This document shows positions 20,833 to 33,074 of a DNA stretch of 64,000 bases, one piece after another. Source of the DNA: Fonsecaea monophora (lineage: Eukaryota; Ascomycota; Eurotiomycetes; Chaetothyriales; Herpotrichiellaceae); contig NW_019173968.1 of the NCBI RefSeq assembly GCF_001642475.1, positions 62,001 to 126,000 of the forward strand, read 5' to 3'. The translations under genes and the position numbers were made by a program. The notes below the pieces were generated by a model. It did no database searches and had not been told where the DNA came from. It worked only from the letters and a program-made list of their open reading frames with translations. How positions within the stretch are numbered: position 1 is the stretch's first letter; every line of letters begins with the position of its first letter.

Positions 20833-23715
20833 TCAGTAGTCCAGCTCTGCACCTCCACCTGCTTGTGCCGCCGCAGCGGCTCCGGCATTGCCTCCACCAC
20901 TGTTCGGCTGAGCGTCGAGGTCCTCGTAGCTTTTGATACTTCGGCCTTGGGTGGCTTCTCTTGGTCCCATGGCGTTCATACCACCACCTGCGCCGTCCCC
21001 CCATTTGCCACCGCCTCCACCTCCACCCTGAGCGATGAAACCAGGTGTGAGGCCGGGAACAAGATTACCTCGCAACATGCCTCCCATATTGTTGTAGCCA
21101 CGTTGACTACCGCGTTGGTTTCGATCATAGGGTCCAGGTCGGTTGCCGTATCTCCCACCGCCACGTCGAATAGGGCCACCACTATGTCCTCCACTTCCAT
21201 TCATGCCATCCGTGTTGAAGTTGACCCCAGGTACAAGTGGACCGTGGACATTCTGCATCCCCATCATGGCATTCTGGCCGAAACCCATCATGTTCATTCC
21301 AATATTCTGAAGGCTGAAACCCCGAGGAGTGCCGTTGTTCAGGTGATGGTTCTGAGGCAATGGGAAATGACCATTAGAGTTGGCATCCGATCGCGACGGT
21401 GCGATATGTGATGGATCCAAAACGTAGGTGTTGACAAGTTGAAGCTGTGACTGTTAGTGGACTGCATCCAGTTCGTGGACAATCTGCAACTTACATCGTT
21501 CTTGAGAGCCACAAACCATTCTTCGTGTCTCTTCTCTACGTGCTTCCTCCAGAAGTGCTCGGCTTTGAACAACTTTGTGCATTCAGGGACCCGACAGCGG
21601 AATTTGGCTTCGTCCTCTTGCTTGACAAACTTCGCCAGCTCTTCGTCCAATGCTTCTTCGACGGGCTTGCCTCCAATCTTCTTGAGATCCACGTACTCTG
21701 GTTCCAAAATTTGCAGGACCTTTTCCTCAAAAGTCTTGACCCAGTTGAACGCTCGAAGAAGCTGCTGGTCGTTTTTGTTGAACTTCTGAGGCCGTCTCTC
21801 TTGGACAGGGCTAAGGGGTTCATCGTCCATGCCGTTCTCACTCCGACCATCTTTCTTCTTGCCGGGGAAAGGCTCACCAAGTGCGCTCGCCCTGGCCGCA
21901 GCCTTGGCCGCAGAGGTCAATCCAGCCCTGGGTCTTCGAAGATGACCGCCAGGGCACTTTCGTACCATTTCATGAACTGAATCGGACTCGAAGACACAAA
22001 ACAAACAGAAGTTGTAAACCCGCCGAAGATATTCGACCATGAGATCCAGCTTCTTTTTGACGACCAACAACTCTTCGTCATCCTGCTCGTCTTCTTCCTC
22101 TTCACCCTCTTCGCCCTCCTCTTCGAACTTGATTTCATCATCATTGTCCTCAAAGTTTGGCTTTTTGGGTTTTGGCGGAGGCTGTAGAAGTCCTTGGTTT
22201 CTCATCTGTTCCACTCGAGCATCGATCCTCCCTAAAGCTCCAGAATGCTCATCCTTGCCAAGTTCGGCATCAAGCTTAGTGACAAGCCGTCGCGCAAGTT
22301 CATGATCGCGTTCGATGCGTTCGGGTGCGGAGAACAAGTCCCAAAGAGCTTTCTTCCTCGGGGCACTCGGTGCATTGTGGATACCAACGTGACAGGTGAA
22401 GTCGCCTCTCACCGAATCAGTGATGGTCTTACCATTGATAAGATCGAGAGCTTTTTGAGCAGGACTGATTTTCTCCAGCTGTGGTTTCTCTTCACCCTCT
22501 TCACCGTCCTCGTCCCGGCCGTCACCCCGCTCTATGTCCTGCATAACATCACCGTCCTCTTCGGGGGCAGGATTCAACATAATCCAGCCGATACGATGGA
22601 ATTTCTTGGCCGGATTGGGGTCACTCAACGATAAGCCTTTGAAACCCCCTGCCTCCTCTCCCAAATGTTCTTTGCAAAACTCCTCAATGCGGTCGCGGCC
22701 GACATTAGGCGCCAGGGTCTTGATGAGCAGAGCAGGCTGCTGAACAGAATCATCTTTAAGATCGCCGCCTTTGGCCGGGACAAGGTCTAGCACACCAAGA
22801 ACTTCACCGCCGCCGACAGCCTCACCTTCTTCTTTCTCCACCATTCCACCGGCCCCGTCGCTATCATTCTTGTAGATCCCCTCGAGAGTGAATTCATCGA
22901 AAAGACCAGTTTCGAGGTCTCTGACCCATTGCTCGAAGCTGGGTTCTCGGGAGTCCATCAGACGTTTTCGGATTGGATCTCGTATCTCTGGCACGTATCG
23001 CTCTTTGAACCACTCTTCGCCTTTGTGCTGTTGGACAAATTGGCGGGCCATCTTCACCTGAAACTCCTGTTTGTACTGATCATAAGCCTGCTGGATTTGT
23101 GCTCGCTCTTTCTCGCGGTCTTCTTTGGCCTCGCGCTCGCCCTTGACACGATCTGAAGGTCGTCTGCCGCCGTGCTTAGCGCGTTCTTTCTCTTCTTTGA
23201 CCTGTTGTTCAAATCGCCACCAATCTGCAAAGAAGCTAAATCCTGCCTGTGTGTCTAGAGCCAGGGGATTGGCGAGAGGATTGACCTTGACAGCAGGCTT
23301 ATTGGAGTCTTGACCTGGAACATATCGATCGATGTTTGCAGCAGTTGGTGAAGGCGCTCTTCTGCGATCATCCCGCTCTCTTGCATCTCTCGTGTCTCTT
23401 GTTTCCCTTGCTGCAGGTCTGTTACCCTCGTAATAGTCATCGCGTCCGTTGCGCTCGCGGTCTCGCTCCCTCTCTCGGTCAGGTTGATAACGATCGATAG
23501 CTACTGGGGAACGCGAACGGTTGCGAGGAGCAGGCCGACGTCGGTCGTTAGCCACTAAGCAATTTATTAGCCATAATACTGGATGGAAAGTAGCCTCGCT
23601 TACCAGGAGATCTTCGTCTGTACGAGTCGGTTCGCTCATAAGACTCATCCCTTCCACGATATCTGGGTGGCGATCTCTCGTTTGTAGGAGAGCCATAAGC
23701 CTCGTATGGATTCAT
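20833..23715 (-). CDS. ARS2: Ars2/Serrate zinc-finger RNA-processing protein
   Basis: Homologue of Ars2/Serrate (Pir2 in fission yeast), a nuclear scaffold that links the cap-binding complex to RNA processing, decay and heterochromatic silencing. Exons are 23715-23604, 23554-21495 and 21444-20833. The introns are 23603-23555 (GTAAGC, 49 nt) and 21494-21445 (GTAAGT, 50 nt), giving 927 residues. An Arg/Asp/Ser-rich N-terminus (RRRPAPRNRSRSPVAIDRY) precedes the SERRATE/Ars2 N-terminal domain (GFSFFADWWRFEQQVKEEKE), an acidic RRM-like middle and the C2H2 finger C-x4-C-x12-H-x4-H at residues 691-714 (CRVPECTKLFKAEHFWRKH). The last splice joins ALKND to LQLVNTYVLDPSHIAPSR. The C-terminus is Gly/Arg-rich and ends in an acidic ELDY, like the cap-binding tail of other members. 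The family's order of parts is complete. Confidence 0.93.
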
Positions 23716-25158
23716 GTTGTTCTGGAGCTTGGAGCCTCGCGATCAACAGTGCTTCTGCGTCTGATGCCACAATGACCTAGGTGAAGCCCACCGAGGCGCT
23801 ATGTCATTTGCAGGCCGAGAGCGCAGCGACAGAGGCGACAATGTCGATCAGGTGAATTCGTCTTCGATTGTCCGAGGTTTCGAGGTCAAGTAGCTAAGAG
23901 TAAACATGGCAGAGGTTAGACTTGAGTGAGGGGACAATAAATTGGAGGACGACATTGAGAAATGAGTGTAGGCCAAGGTCAAAGAAGGAAGAAAGCTCGC
24001 AGGCATTGAATGCGCCTATCTGAGGAGCAGATGATGGAGAAAAAAAATGCAGGCCAGCGGTAATAACAGTATATAAGTGGACTCGAAGATGTACTCTAGG
24101 ACTCCAAAGGTCCGAGACAATCGGGGGGACTGGAAAGGTCAAAGTAAATAGGGCCGCAGAGCGTAGCGGCGCGGAGTGAATAATGGCGCGATGGCAGGAA
24201 GAGCAGAGGTATTGAGCTTACAAGATTTGAAGCAAGGAGTTGGTTGCACGCTGGTATCGCAATGCAGCACCAAGTGCTGTTGATGGACGATGAGGAGGAG
24301 TTGAATGAACAACGAACCGCGGCGTGAAACCCTCCAGAGGCCAAACTGCGCGGGAGGCGCAGTTGGGCTGGGAAAGAGCGTGATTGGTTGCCGGGGCGGA
24401 GGAGGCGTGGGACTCACTCACGTGATATGGCTTGGCATCTCCGCCTTTGTTGGTTTGGAGCAAGTGTCTGTCTGGCTCGTTTACCACATACATACCCGTT
24501 GATGTCGAGGCTATCAGAAATGACTGCTCCTAGATATCTTTCTATAGGTCCTTCTGTGACAGACATTCTTCTTGACCTTTAACTTCTTTTCTTGTAGCTT
24601 TTCGGCTATTCAGGTTATTCAGTCTGGGTACTGAACGATCAGGAAAATGAGACTGTGAGTGCCAGGGATTTATGGAGGAGGACTTCGCGTTGCATCTCTG
24701 CAAAGGCACGCCCACTGTATGGCCATCCTTTTGGAACACGCGTCAGAATCCTGGACAGAGTCGACCTGGGTCACTGATTGTCAGAACTTGGCAGCCTATC
24801 TCAAAGGTCCTGTTCCAAAAAGCCACAGAAAGACAGATAGAGGACGCTAGCTAGGTCGTGCATATTTGGGAGCGGAAAGCAGTTCTCATACAGGAAATAT
24901 CATTTCATAATTATCGTTCGGTTGCTGGATTGCAAATACTATGTTATATACATTGACGGGGTGTCCCGCGAGCAGAAAATGCGGTGCCAGGCCAGTTGAA
25001 TGGTCCCAAAAGACGAACCTCGTTCAGACATCAAAAAAACGATTCTTCATTTGCCGCCCCCTGCACACTGCCATGAATAGAGATGGAGTCTTGCCCTCAC
25101 CTCATACTCTCGAGGTCCTAACCAAAAGTTTCTCGTGGTCTGAGAAATAGGAATCCAA
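23716..25158. other. Intergenic 1.4 kb upstream of ARS2
   Basis: No gene is supported. The interval carries the ARS2 promoter; a CCAAT box on the minus strand (ATTGG at about 24383) lies in a GC-rich patch. Several short minus-strand frames at 24100-24500 overlap in different registers and look like chance. Confidence 0.45.
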
Positions 25159-25794
25159 TCACGAATCTGTCTTCTCAGTCTCTTGCTGGGTCTCGTGCTC
25201 ATGCTTGATCGTCCATCCGTTGAGATGACCGGTCCCGGCGGTCAGGTATGATGCAAATCCCAACCATGCGAGATACGGGGCCATCAAGTATGCAGCAGTC
25301 TTGTCCACTTTGTTCCAGACATAGGTCATGTAGCCGACAGTGCCGGTCAGGGCGACCACATCGAGCATGGCTTCAATAGGTCTGCCGAGGCCGAAGAACA
25401 GAGGCATCCAAATGAGGTTCAAGCCCAGTTGTATCGTGTACAATGTTGCCCCTCTTCTTGCGTTTTCAACTGTCTGTGGACTCGGGCTTGCCAATCCGAT
25501 CGTCCAGACCCGGTGAGCCGCATATCCCATGAGTATATAGAGTGCGGACCAAGCCGGGGCGTAAACCCACGGAGGGGGTCTAAAGGGGGGTTGTTTTATT
25601 GCCTTGTAGTGTTCTTGAGCGGTTCTGAACTTTCCCAGCTCTGTTGCCGCTGGGTCCGAGAATCTCTTAGGACGGAGTCTCCCAGGCTGAGAGACAAGGC
25701 CAGATCCCAAGCCCAGTCCGAGGGGTAGAAGGATCGAGACGGGGGCATTGGAGAAGATGGAGGCGGGTAGCGTAAGGCCCGGAACGTACGCCAT
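25159..25794 (-). CDS. TSPO: TspO/MBR family protein (translocator protein)
   Basis: Peripheral-type benzodiazepine receptor family, a five-helix membrane protein associated with tetrapyrrole and sterol handling; eukaryotic members sit in the outer mitochondrial membrane. Single exon, 211 residues from the ATG at 25794. Family marks are the KQPPFRPPPWVYAPAW segment, which carries the conserved Pro and Trp residues of the first loop and second helix, then LYILMGYAAHRVW, LGLNLIWMPLFFGLGRP and APYLAWLGFASYLTAGTGHL, with the Trp and Asn residues that line the ligand pocket. The N-terminus is longer than the bacterial form by about 50 residues and includes one hydrophobic stretch (SILLPLGLGLGSGLVSQ). 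The C-terminal tail is charged and rich in Glu, Thr and His. Confidence 0.92.
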   Translation of the reverse strand: MAYVPGLTLPASIFSNAPVSILLPLGLGLGSGLVSQPGRLRPKRFSDPAATELGKFRTAQEHYKAIKQPPFRPPPWVYAPAWSALYILMGYAAHRVWTIGLASPSPQTVENARRGATLYTIQLGLNLIWMPLFFGLGRPIEAMLDVVALTGTVGYMTYVWNKVDKTAAYLMAPYLAWLGFASYLTAGTGHLNGWTIKHEHETQQETEKTDS

Positions 25795-26199
25795 CGCTGT
25801 AGATAGATTGTACAGGAGGTATTTCTTAGAGTTTTGTCAAGACGAAAGCCCGAAGAACGTTCAGGATGTATTTGGTATCAGTTCTGTCGTTTGCAAGAGA
25901 GGGGTCGATCAGAGAAGCTGGCGGCGACGGGCGAAAGATATCATCGACAAGTAAATAGCCATCAGGTGAGTTGAATGTTTTGGGTTGCTCATCAGGTGAG
26001 CCGAGCATCGCAGTTCTGGCGCGTGGGGTGCGCATGACACAACTTGTACCGCGCTCCGTCCCAGCATCTTTTCCCGCAAACATCCAAAGCTTGCGATGGT
26101 CATGTTTATGCGCATTTGATATGCAATGTCAGATTAGATCCATGTATATCTTCTAGCTAATGTCGTTTTGCACTAATCAAAATATACCTTCACGAATGA
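25795..26199. other. Intergenic between TSPO and the ZIP transporter
   Basis: This is the promoter of the TspO gene and the terminator of the ZIP gene. A short repeat, CATCAGGTGAG, occurs twice near 25961-26000. No gene is seen. Confidence 0.45.
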
Positions 26200-27598
26200 T
26201 CAAGCAAAAGCTCCCACTACCGCCATCAGCAGACCTCCTAGGCCCACGGCGAGACATGCTTCGATTCTGCGTCTGCCTTTCAGAGCCTCGTAGCTCTTTT
26301 CACTCAAGAAATCCTCCGCAATCAACTGCACTAAACCGGCGAAAAGTAAAAGTCCACTGGAAATCGCATTTGTGATACCGACCATCAACAGTCCCACCTT
26401 ACTCGCAGGGTCATATAGCGAGTGCAAGACGATTCCCATAGCCTGGCCAATGGGTGTTGTCGCGCCATACGCGAGTGCCATGAGCCAGGGCTTGGGCGAA
26501 GAAGCATCGAACAAGGTTGGTATGAGTGCCGCAATGCGCGATCCTAGTGCAAATCCTTCAAAGGTCTGGTGGAAGCAAATTGCGATGAGCAGGACGGCGA
26601 ATTGCGTGCCCTGCGCGACAGAGACGGCCATGCCAATGAAGATGCTATGAAATAGAATTCCCGCTTCGAGGAGCAAGCATTGGAGGAAGAGTCGCTGAGG
26701 GTTCTCGTCATCTTTGGTAGTGAGATGATGCAAGTTATTTTCATGTTCGGAAATTTTGCGCCGGTGAGGGTTGCTCAATGTCGCAGACTCGTCCGCAACT
26801 GGATCGAGGTCGTCCAGCTCCAGATCTGAGTCGCTCGATGCCGAGTCTCGAGGTTTTGGGGATGTATCTGTGTATGGCGTCGTTGGCACTTGCAAGTGGT
26901 CCGAGGGAACATGTCCATTGCCATAGACCGACGATCTTCCTTCTCCCGAGGACTGTTCCTCCGGTACTCTCTCCCATTCATTCGCGTGACTGTGTCCTGC
27001 GCCTTTGCTTGCAAAGAACATCTCTATCCCCACCACCATGAAAACGGACAACATGGCAATCAACCCGGGCATCTGCGGGTACGTCTCTGTCCAAAAGTCT
27101 GGCAGACAGGGATCGGTCATGGATATAAACGCCGTAGGGAGCAGGTGGATGAAGGCCGTCGCAATGAGGACACCTGTGCCGAAGTGCCGGGAGAGGAAGA
27201 GGAAGCGATGTGGGATAGGGAGTTTGGGAAAGCGACGGGCGATAATGGGAAAGGAGCATGCTGTAACACGGTCAATATGGACCACTATCTATATCAGATG
27301 GAGACTGCCTCAACTTACCGAGAGTGCTCAACGCCAGAATAAGGAAGAGGGCAAAGACATGGATGCCGGTGTTGTAGGCACCTCGTCTTCCCACTGTGCC
27401 GCACGCCGGCTTCGCGGGCGCATCTTGTCGTCTCTGTAGTTCTGCATGGAGGAGCTCGAGGGGTAGTCCGCTCAACGATGATGGCCCACGGTCATCTGAT
27501 AGCATTTGTCAGTTCTTGGGTTGTTCGCGGTCGGTACATTCGGGAGCAGGAATGAACAACGAACCTCGAGCGATGAGCCCATGAGACTCGGGAAACAT
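26200..27598 (-). CDS. ZIP-family zinc/iron transporter
   Basis: A plasma-membrane or organellar ZIP transporter importing Zn(II) or Fe(II) into the cytosol. Exons are 27598-27565, 27495-27319 and 27260-26200. The introns are 27564-27496 (GTTCGT donor, unusual, 69 nt) and 27318-27261 (GTAAGT, 58 nt), giving 423 residues. The joins read IARD-DRGPSS and LALSTL-ACSFPIIARRF. Eight membrane segments fit, with a long cytosolic loop after the third (residues about 165-245) that is rich in Ser, Asp and His, including HENNLHHL. The metal site is intact: HSIFIGMAVSV in segment IV and CFHQTFEGFALGSR (H-x3-E-G) in segment V. The first exon is only 11 codons and its donor is non-consensus, so the N-terminus is the weakest part. 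Confidence 0.88.
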
Positions 27599-28819
27599 CA
27601 CTAGTGTGCTTTTTTGGTGTGACCGTAGGATTGGCCATAAATGCCGTGAGAAATGACACTGTTGAGAGGTGTTACACGTCGTCGCGTTTGCCCTGACGCT
27701 GCGACCCCTCAGAAAAGATCCGAAGATCCCCTACTCGTAGGTACAGATCTCCCGTCTCTGAAAGTCTGGTCCGGCGGGACCAATTCCCTACTTTCCGACT
27801 CGCCGAGTTCTGCTCGCGCCTCATCCCGAATAGGGACAACGGTGACGCCGACAATGCTGGTGGTGCTATAACGGGTCTAGGGCCTTGGCACCATCTCGGC
27901 GGGTTACGCGGGCTAATTATCCTCTGGTATGTTCCCCTGCATCCTCTATATTCATTGTCGCACCCTATCCAGACGGAGTATTTGACTTCACCTTGAAGGG
28001 GAAATACATGATACATTTACGTACTTACGATCCGAATTCCGTCTTAGAGAGCTTTCCACTGGATTTGTCTGAATGATTGAGAACTAGCGCCGTTAACCCA
28101 ACGCTGCTGGGCAGGATGAGCTCGTCTAGCCTTTGCTTAGATGGCGAGATATAAACCTACCACGATCTTGGTATGTATCGCGTATACCCAGACACATCTC
28201 TCTACAATGGGTGGAAGATCGCCCGGTATAATGAGAAAAGACACCCCTTTGGCTGTCTTCAACTGCTCTCAAATGCTCCTAAATGCTCCTAGGGCTATGC
28301 CTCACACGAAGTTGTTGACAGAATGATGAAGTAACAACGTCGATGGAATCACCGATGCTGTTCGGTAAATAACTTGTTCGGAAATCCACTCCAACAGCTC
28401 CAACGGTGTATGCAACAAATAATTATCCGAGGTGGTCAGACTCGAGGCTAATGATGCCGTCTATTCTATCCGTTCACAACAAGTTCGGCGGCCTCACGGT
28501 TCCGGTCCGGAGCTGGGCTCGACTTGTCCGTCAGGCCGAAGGTCGGCCGCTGAGTTGGAGCCGCCTCTATCCGAGCAAGGAGGCTGGCCATGGCTGCCAG
28601 GATTGTGTATGCATGCAAATCTGTCTGCCAGCGTCTGGTCAAAACATTGTGCGTTGCATATAAAGAAAACTTGACCGAGGTATGGTTCGAATGGAAGCTC
28701 TACTTTAGAGACAACAGCCAACCCACCAGAGACCTCGCCAAACCCTGACCATCCCTTTCTGTGTGGCCAAAACGACAAATCTCAACCAGACGTCGCAGTG
28801 TGTAGAATTCTCGAGGGAG
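27599..28819. promoter_or_regulatory. Divergent 1.2-kb region between ZIP transporter and lyase
   Basis: No gene is supported. A 10-bp direct repeat (AAATGCTCCT twice in tandem, about 28269-28288) and CCGG-rich patches near 28497-28560 are the only structure I see. Metal-responsive control of the ZIP gene is likely from its family but no element can be named. Confidence 0.4.
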
Positions 28820-29892
28820 ATGAACGACGTCCGAGGGGCTCGTCCCTCATTACAGGCCTCGAGGCTGAGGAACTTGATGCTCCAGGCGGCGCAAGATGAG
28901 ACCCAAATCGTGCCTATGGCCTGTAGCTACGACGCCCTTAGCTCGAAATTGACTCAGGATGCTGGATTTCCCGTGGTGTTTTTGTCCGGCTTTGTCGTCG
29001 CCGCGTCGCTTGGGCTTCCGGACACCGGGTATATCGCGTTCGGCGAAATGACGCAAAAGATTGCTGAGGTTGTGCGGCAAGTCGACGTTCCCATCCTCGT
29101 GGACGGGGACACGGGGTACGGAGGGCCGATGAATGTGAAAAGGACGGTTCAAGGGTATGTGCGCCTCGCCTCGCCTCTCTTTTCGTACGTGGGGACACAA
29201 AATTGGCCCAGCTGAACCGCATATCCTCCAGGTTTGCACTTGCCGGAGCGGCCGGAGTCATGATCGAGGACCAGACTTGGCCCAAACGTAGGATTTCCTC
29301 CCCCCTCAAAAGTCCATCGGGTAAAACAGCGGACCCTGACATGAACGAGCCAGGCTGCGGACACTCTCAAGGCAAGACGGTTGTTCCAGAAGACGAGGCG
29401 TATGCGCGGATACAAGCGGCCGTGGACGCGCGGAACGAGGGTCTCGACATTTGGATCCTGGGAAGAACCGATAGCCTGATCCTCGGCTATGACGAAGCGG
29501 TCAAAAGAGCCAGGCGATTCATCGAGATTGGCGTGGATGCCGTATTCGTCGAGGCAGTGCCGGACCGGGCCATGATGAAGCGGCTGGTGCAAGACCTCCA
29601 GTTCCCGTGCATGGTCAACATCATCCCAGGGGGGTGCACTGAGGTCGTCTCCACCAAGGACCTCGCGGCCATGGGATATGCGTGCGTGGTGTATCCGTTT
29701 GCGTTGATCGCAGCCAAGATCAAGGCAGTCCGACAGGCGCTGCAAGATCTCAAGGCCTCTTTCGAGTCGGGAAACCTCCCAGATACTCTAGAAGCGAATG
29801 AAGTCTTCGAGGCCGTGGGGTTTCCACAGTATTATGCTGAAGAAGACCGATACCAGTACACCGGCGTGAGGAATAGGCGCAAAGAACAGTAA
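28820..29892 (+). CDS. Isocitrate lyase/PEP mutase superfamily C-C lyase, methylisocitrate-lyase-like
   Basis: A TIM-barrel enzyme that cleaves or forms C-C bonds next to carboxylates, related to 2-methylisocitrate lyase and oxaloacetate acetylhydrolase. Exons are 28820-29154, 29232-29287 and 29354-29892. The introns are 29155-29231 (GTATGT, 77 nt) and 29288-29353 (GTAGGA, 66 nt, length divisible by three so the frame stays open unspliced), giving 309 residues. Removing the second intron creates WPKRCGHSQGK, the K-R-C-G-H active-site signature with the catalytic cysteine, which is why I splice there. Upstream are the magnesium-binding DGDTGYGG and VMIEDQ. Downstream are ILGRTDS and the NIIPGG loop. 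The Met at 28820 is preferred; a frame upstream to 28763 is open but atypical. It borders the Zn2Cys6 regulator, convergent at 240 bp. Confidence 0.88.
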
Positions 29893-30131
29893 TCGAAACA
29901 GCTGATTTAGATATATTTAGATAATCGTCCCTCCTAGAATCCAGTCTCCTTTTGTCATGCCACCATCCAAATGAGTGAGTCGGCTGCAGTGGTACGACAA
30001 ATCAAATCACGGACGCGTCTAGGTCAAGGGAGATGAGTCCCAAAAAGAAGGACTTGATGCATTTACGAGCTGAAAGCGGAATAATGTACACCAAGACTAT
30101 TGGGAATTTCGTCACACAAAGTTCTCGTTCA

Positions 30132-32741
30132 TCAAGGAAACAGCTCTCCATATTGGTTCTCCATGGGCAGATTCCACAAGAAGTCAAGAGAGTCGAGCTC
30201 GAGGCCCGAGGAGACGAAATTGCCCGAAGAGCTGAAGGGAGCGATGCTCTTGTCGAACGGTCGGGCCCACCAGTCCGCACATCCAGGCGATGTCATGTCG
30301 AGGTTCTCCGTGACGACTGCTGACGCCAGATCGACCTGGTTCTGGGTGGCATGCACGGGCAAAAGACCTGAAGGGTCCCCAGCCGCGCCTATTTCGTGGC
30401 AACTCGACCGACCTTCGTCGTGGTTGGTTTGGTTGTAGTGGTGGTGGTGGTGGTGGTGGTGTTCGCTATTGTTGATATTATTGCTGGTATGGCGCATTCC
30501 CCCAATCAACGACTCTCTCAACTTGGCCACTCGCTTCTCGATCAGCGTGGCAAACCTGGACGAGAAATCCATGTCATCAATGGGAGACGACCTCAAGGCC
30601 ACAATACAGTCGTCCAAAATGTCCAGAGACGCCTGGATCGCGATGCTCCCCGACCCGATACTGATGGCTTTGAGGAGGAAGATGGCGGCCGAGATGAAAC
30701 AGAGCGACTGGCGGACGGGCATGTATCGCAGGTTGCCAGACAGGGCCATTTTAGTAGCTGTTTTGAGAATCTCGCTGGCCCCGTCGACAACCTCTTGCAA
30801 GAAGACGTAGTCGGAGCTCGAGAAGCACGCCGATGTAATGTTCGTCTGCAGAGGATCCGTACCGTGCATCCCGCGAGCCAAACCTCTTTCCACGATGGCC
30901 TGCATCGACAGGGCGTGGGTATAGACTCGCAAGTTTTGGAATTCTATCAGTAGAAGGTCTCGTAGTGACTGAGGGAGACCTAGCAGAGTAGAAGGCAATT
31001 AGTTTTCTGCTAACCCACATCGTTGGGTCGACCTACTGTTCGAGTATGTTGCAAACCTTTCTTGCCAGCGCGTCAGAGACGGCCGAAAATGGTCCAACAG
31101 AATGGTATAATGCCCCGTCAAGAGCTGTTTCTGGGTCGACGCGGGTGACTCGAAGAATAACACAGAGGCTGTCTTGATCAGGCGGACCAGCTCTAGCCAG
31201 CAGTCCATAAAGAAATCCCAGTCCTTTGCTAGAGGATCGTCGCTCGACAGAGCAGAGTTGGCTTGGGTAGTAGAGATGGAATTCTCGGGGAGCTGAGTTG
31301 GACAACTGAGCCGAACTGAGAGGTTGGTCAGGTAAACGTAAAGCAACTTGGTCGTTCGTATGGACCTGGCCTGGACCTTGGGATCCAATATTTCAATGAC
31401 GGGACCGTCAGAAAAGAGTCCTGATTTATAGGCCAGGGTCGTCGCGATACCGAGCAGCATCCACGAAAAGTGGTCCGACTGTTTGGAGGGTTCGAGGATG
31501 TCTTCTCGCCAGCGGATCAGATGGGAGTCCGAATGCGAGGTGTCGTAGGTCTGGCTGGGTTGATGGCTTGGACACAGATCGCCGCTGGTCTCATCTTCGG
31601 GAGGAAAATCGGCGTATCGAGGATGCCAGTCGGTAATCAAAAGACAGCTGTCGATGATGCTGAGGACTGACATTCTTTTGGCCGAGTGGGTTCCGCGTCC
31701 AAGAACGACCTGCTCAAGGAAACCTCTGCAGCATTGCCACAATCGCTGGTGAATCATGTAGCTGCGCACGACACCTCCAGCACCGGGCAAGACAAAGAAG
31801 CGTGACGAGATCATGAGGATCGTGGTACACAGCATCGGCTCTTCCGTAATCAGTCTTTGATGGGTCGAATGGCTTTGAAACTCCGACATGAGCACCGGGC
31901 TCATTGGAGAGAGGTACTTGAAAAACCTAGGGCGCATATCAGGAGACTATGTTAGGGAGGGGAGCGTAGATGGGGTAAGCACATACAGATCGACAAGCGT
32001 GACGGCTTCTTGTGCGAGGAGCCAACGTTGCCGGACGAGGCTATATCGGCTCCAGGCCTCTAGAGTCTTGTCCTCAACAGTTGATAGTCGAGATACCCCA
32101 GGCGCTAGGGGTGGACGGATGGTGTCCAGATCCAAGTGGCCATGGACGAATGGGTTGGCTTGCTCTGTGAAGCCAGCCTGCGGGTTGGAGCAGTCGCTGC
32201 TTGCGCTGCTCGAATTGGCCGCTACATCTTCAAGTCCGGTGGCTGAGTCGGCCGGAAACGGCGTGCCCAATACATCCACTGATTTGGGTACGATCATGAT
32301 TTTGGACATGGCACGCTCCATCAAAGACGGTCGAGGACTAGCGGACTGGTGGCCAACGTTGCTGCTGCACCCTTTGTCTCGGGTCGTCGAGGGCTGCCCA
32401 GGATCCCTCTCCTCAGTCAGGCCCGCCGATGCCGGGGTGTTGTTGGCCATCAATTCGGCTTCGTGGCTCTTTTCAACCCATCGAGGAGGCTGACGCTGTC
32501 GACCCGTCTTGTATTCACTCTTAAAGACGCATTCTCGATGCTCGCGGCGACATTTGGCGCAGGGAGGCTCCCCGTCGAGATCGCATTTTACTTTGCGGGA
32601 ACGACAACGCAAACATGCCACGTAGCTTCGTTTGTAGGTGACACCCTTTGGCCTTCCATTCTTTGTCGTGGGTTTCTGGCTCTGGTCCTTCTGTCCCACA
32701 GTCACATTGGACCCGTACCCTGGGGATCTTGCAGAAGACAT
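30132..32741 (-). CDS. Zn2Cys6 fungal transcription factor
   Basis: A pathway-type fungal regulator with a binuclear zinc cluster and a middle homology region. Exons are 32741-31987, 31926-31037 and 30979-30132. The introns are 31986-31927 (GTATGT, 60 nt) and 31036-30980 (GTAGGT, 57 nt), giving 830 residues. The zinc cluster at residues 43-71 is C-x2-C-x6-C-x7-C-x2-C-x6-C (CLRCRSRKVKCD ... CAKC), followed by a basic linker, overall reminiscent of Aro80-like regulators. The middle region covers exon 2 (HQRLITEEPMLCTTILMISS). The C-terminus carries eight consecutive histidines (GTG repeat on the plus strand at 30438-30461) and an acidic/hydrophobic end (LELDSLDFLWNLP) that resembles an activation motif. 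I start at the ATG at 32741; four upstream codons begin with GTG. It likely controls neighbouring catabolic genes, inferred from position only. Confidence 0.88.
30438..30461. repeat. Trinucleotide repeat (GTG)8 encoding a His8 tract
   Basis: Eight perfect GTG units on the plus strand read as CAC codons in the minus-strand regulator gene. Such coding microsatellites can vary in length between strains. Confidence 0.85.
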
Positions 32742-33074
32742 CGAAGAAGTCACGCTGATGGGGTGATAGAAGTATTTGCTCTAGCCACGCACACGCTTCA
32801 GTTGTATGTGTCTTATGCTCGATCGTCACATGCGGACAAGGTATCTTGCCTTGAATCCAGGAGAGCCCCGAAACCGGAACACCCTTGTTCTGGTACCCCG
32901 CAAAATGTGTGCCTGTATCGGCTCTGTGGTCAGGGGAGGGTGGGGGTGTCCCCCGTATTCCAGCCTCACGGGGGGCGCGATATCCTGTTTTTCCGTACAG
33001 CCGTGGACACCAAGAAGGTCTAAACCATACAAGAGCCACGCTATATGACTGGCAAATACAAGGCTCCTAGGTAT
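32742..33074. other. Promoter region of the Zn2Cys6 regulator
   Basis: These 333 bp lie between the regulator start and the candidate orphan gene. Three overlapping frames cross it (for example 33039-32521 minus), partly running antiparallel into the regulator; none is convincing. Confidence 0.4.

Noticed and set aside
32521..33039. 172-codon minus-strand ORF overlapping the Zn2Cys6 exon 1
   Set aside because: It is an alternate frame of the zinc-cluster exon; the real frame shows the six-cysteine cluster.
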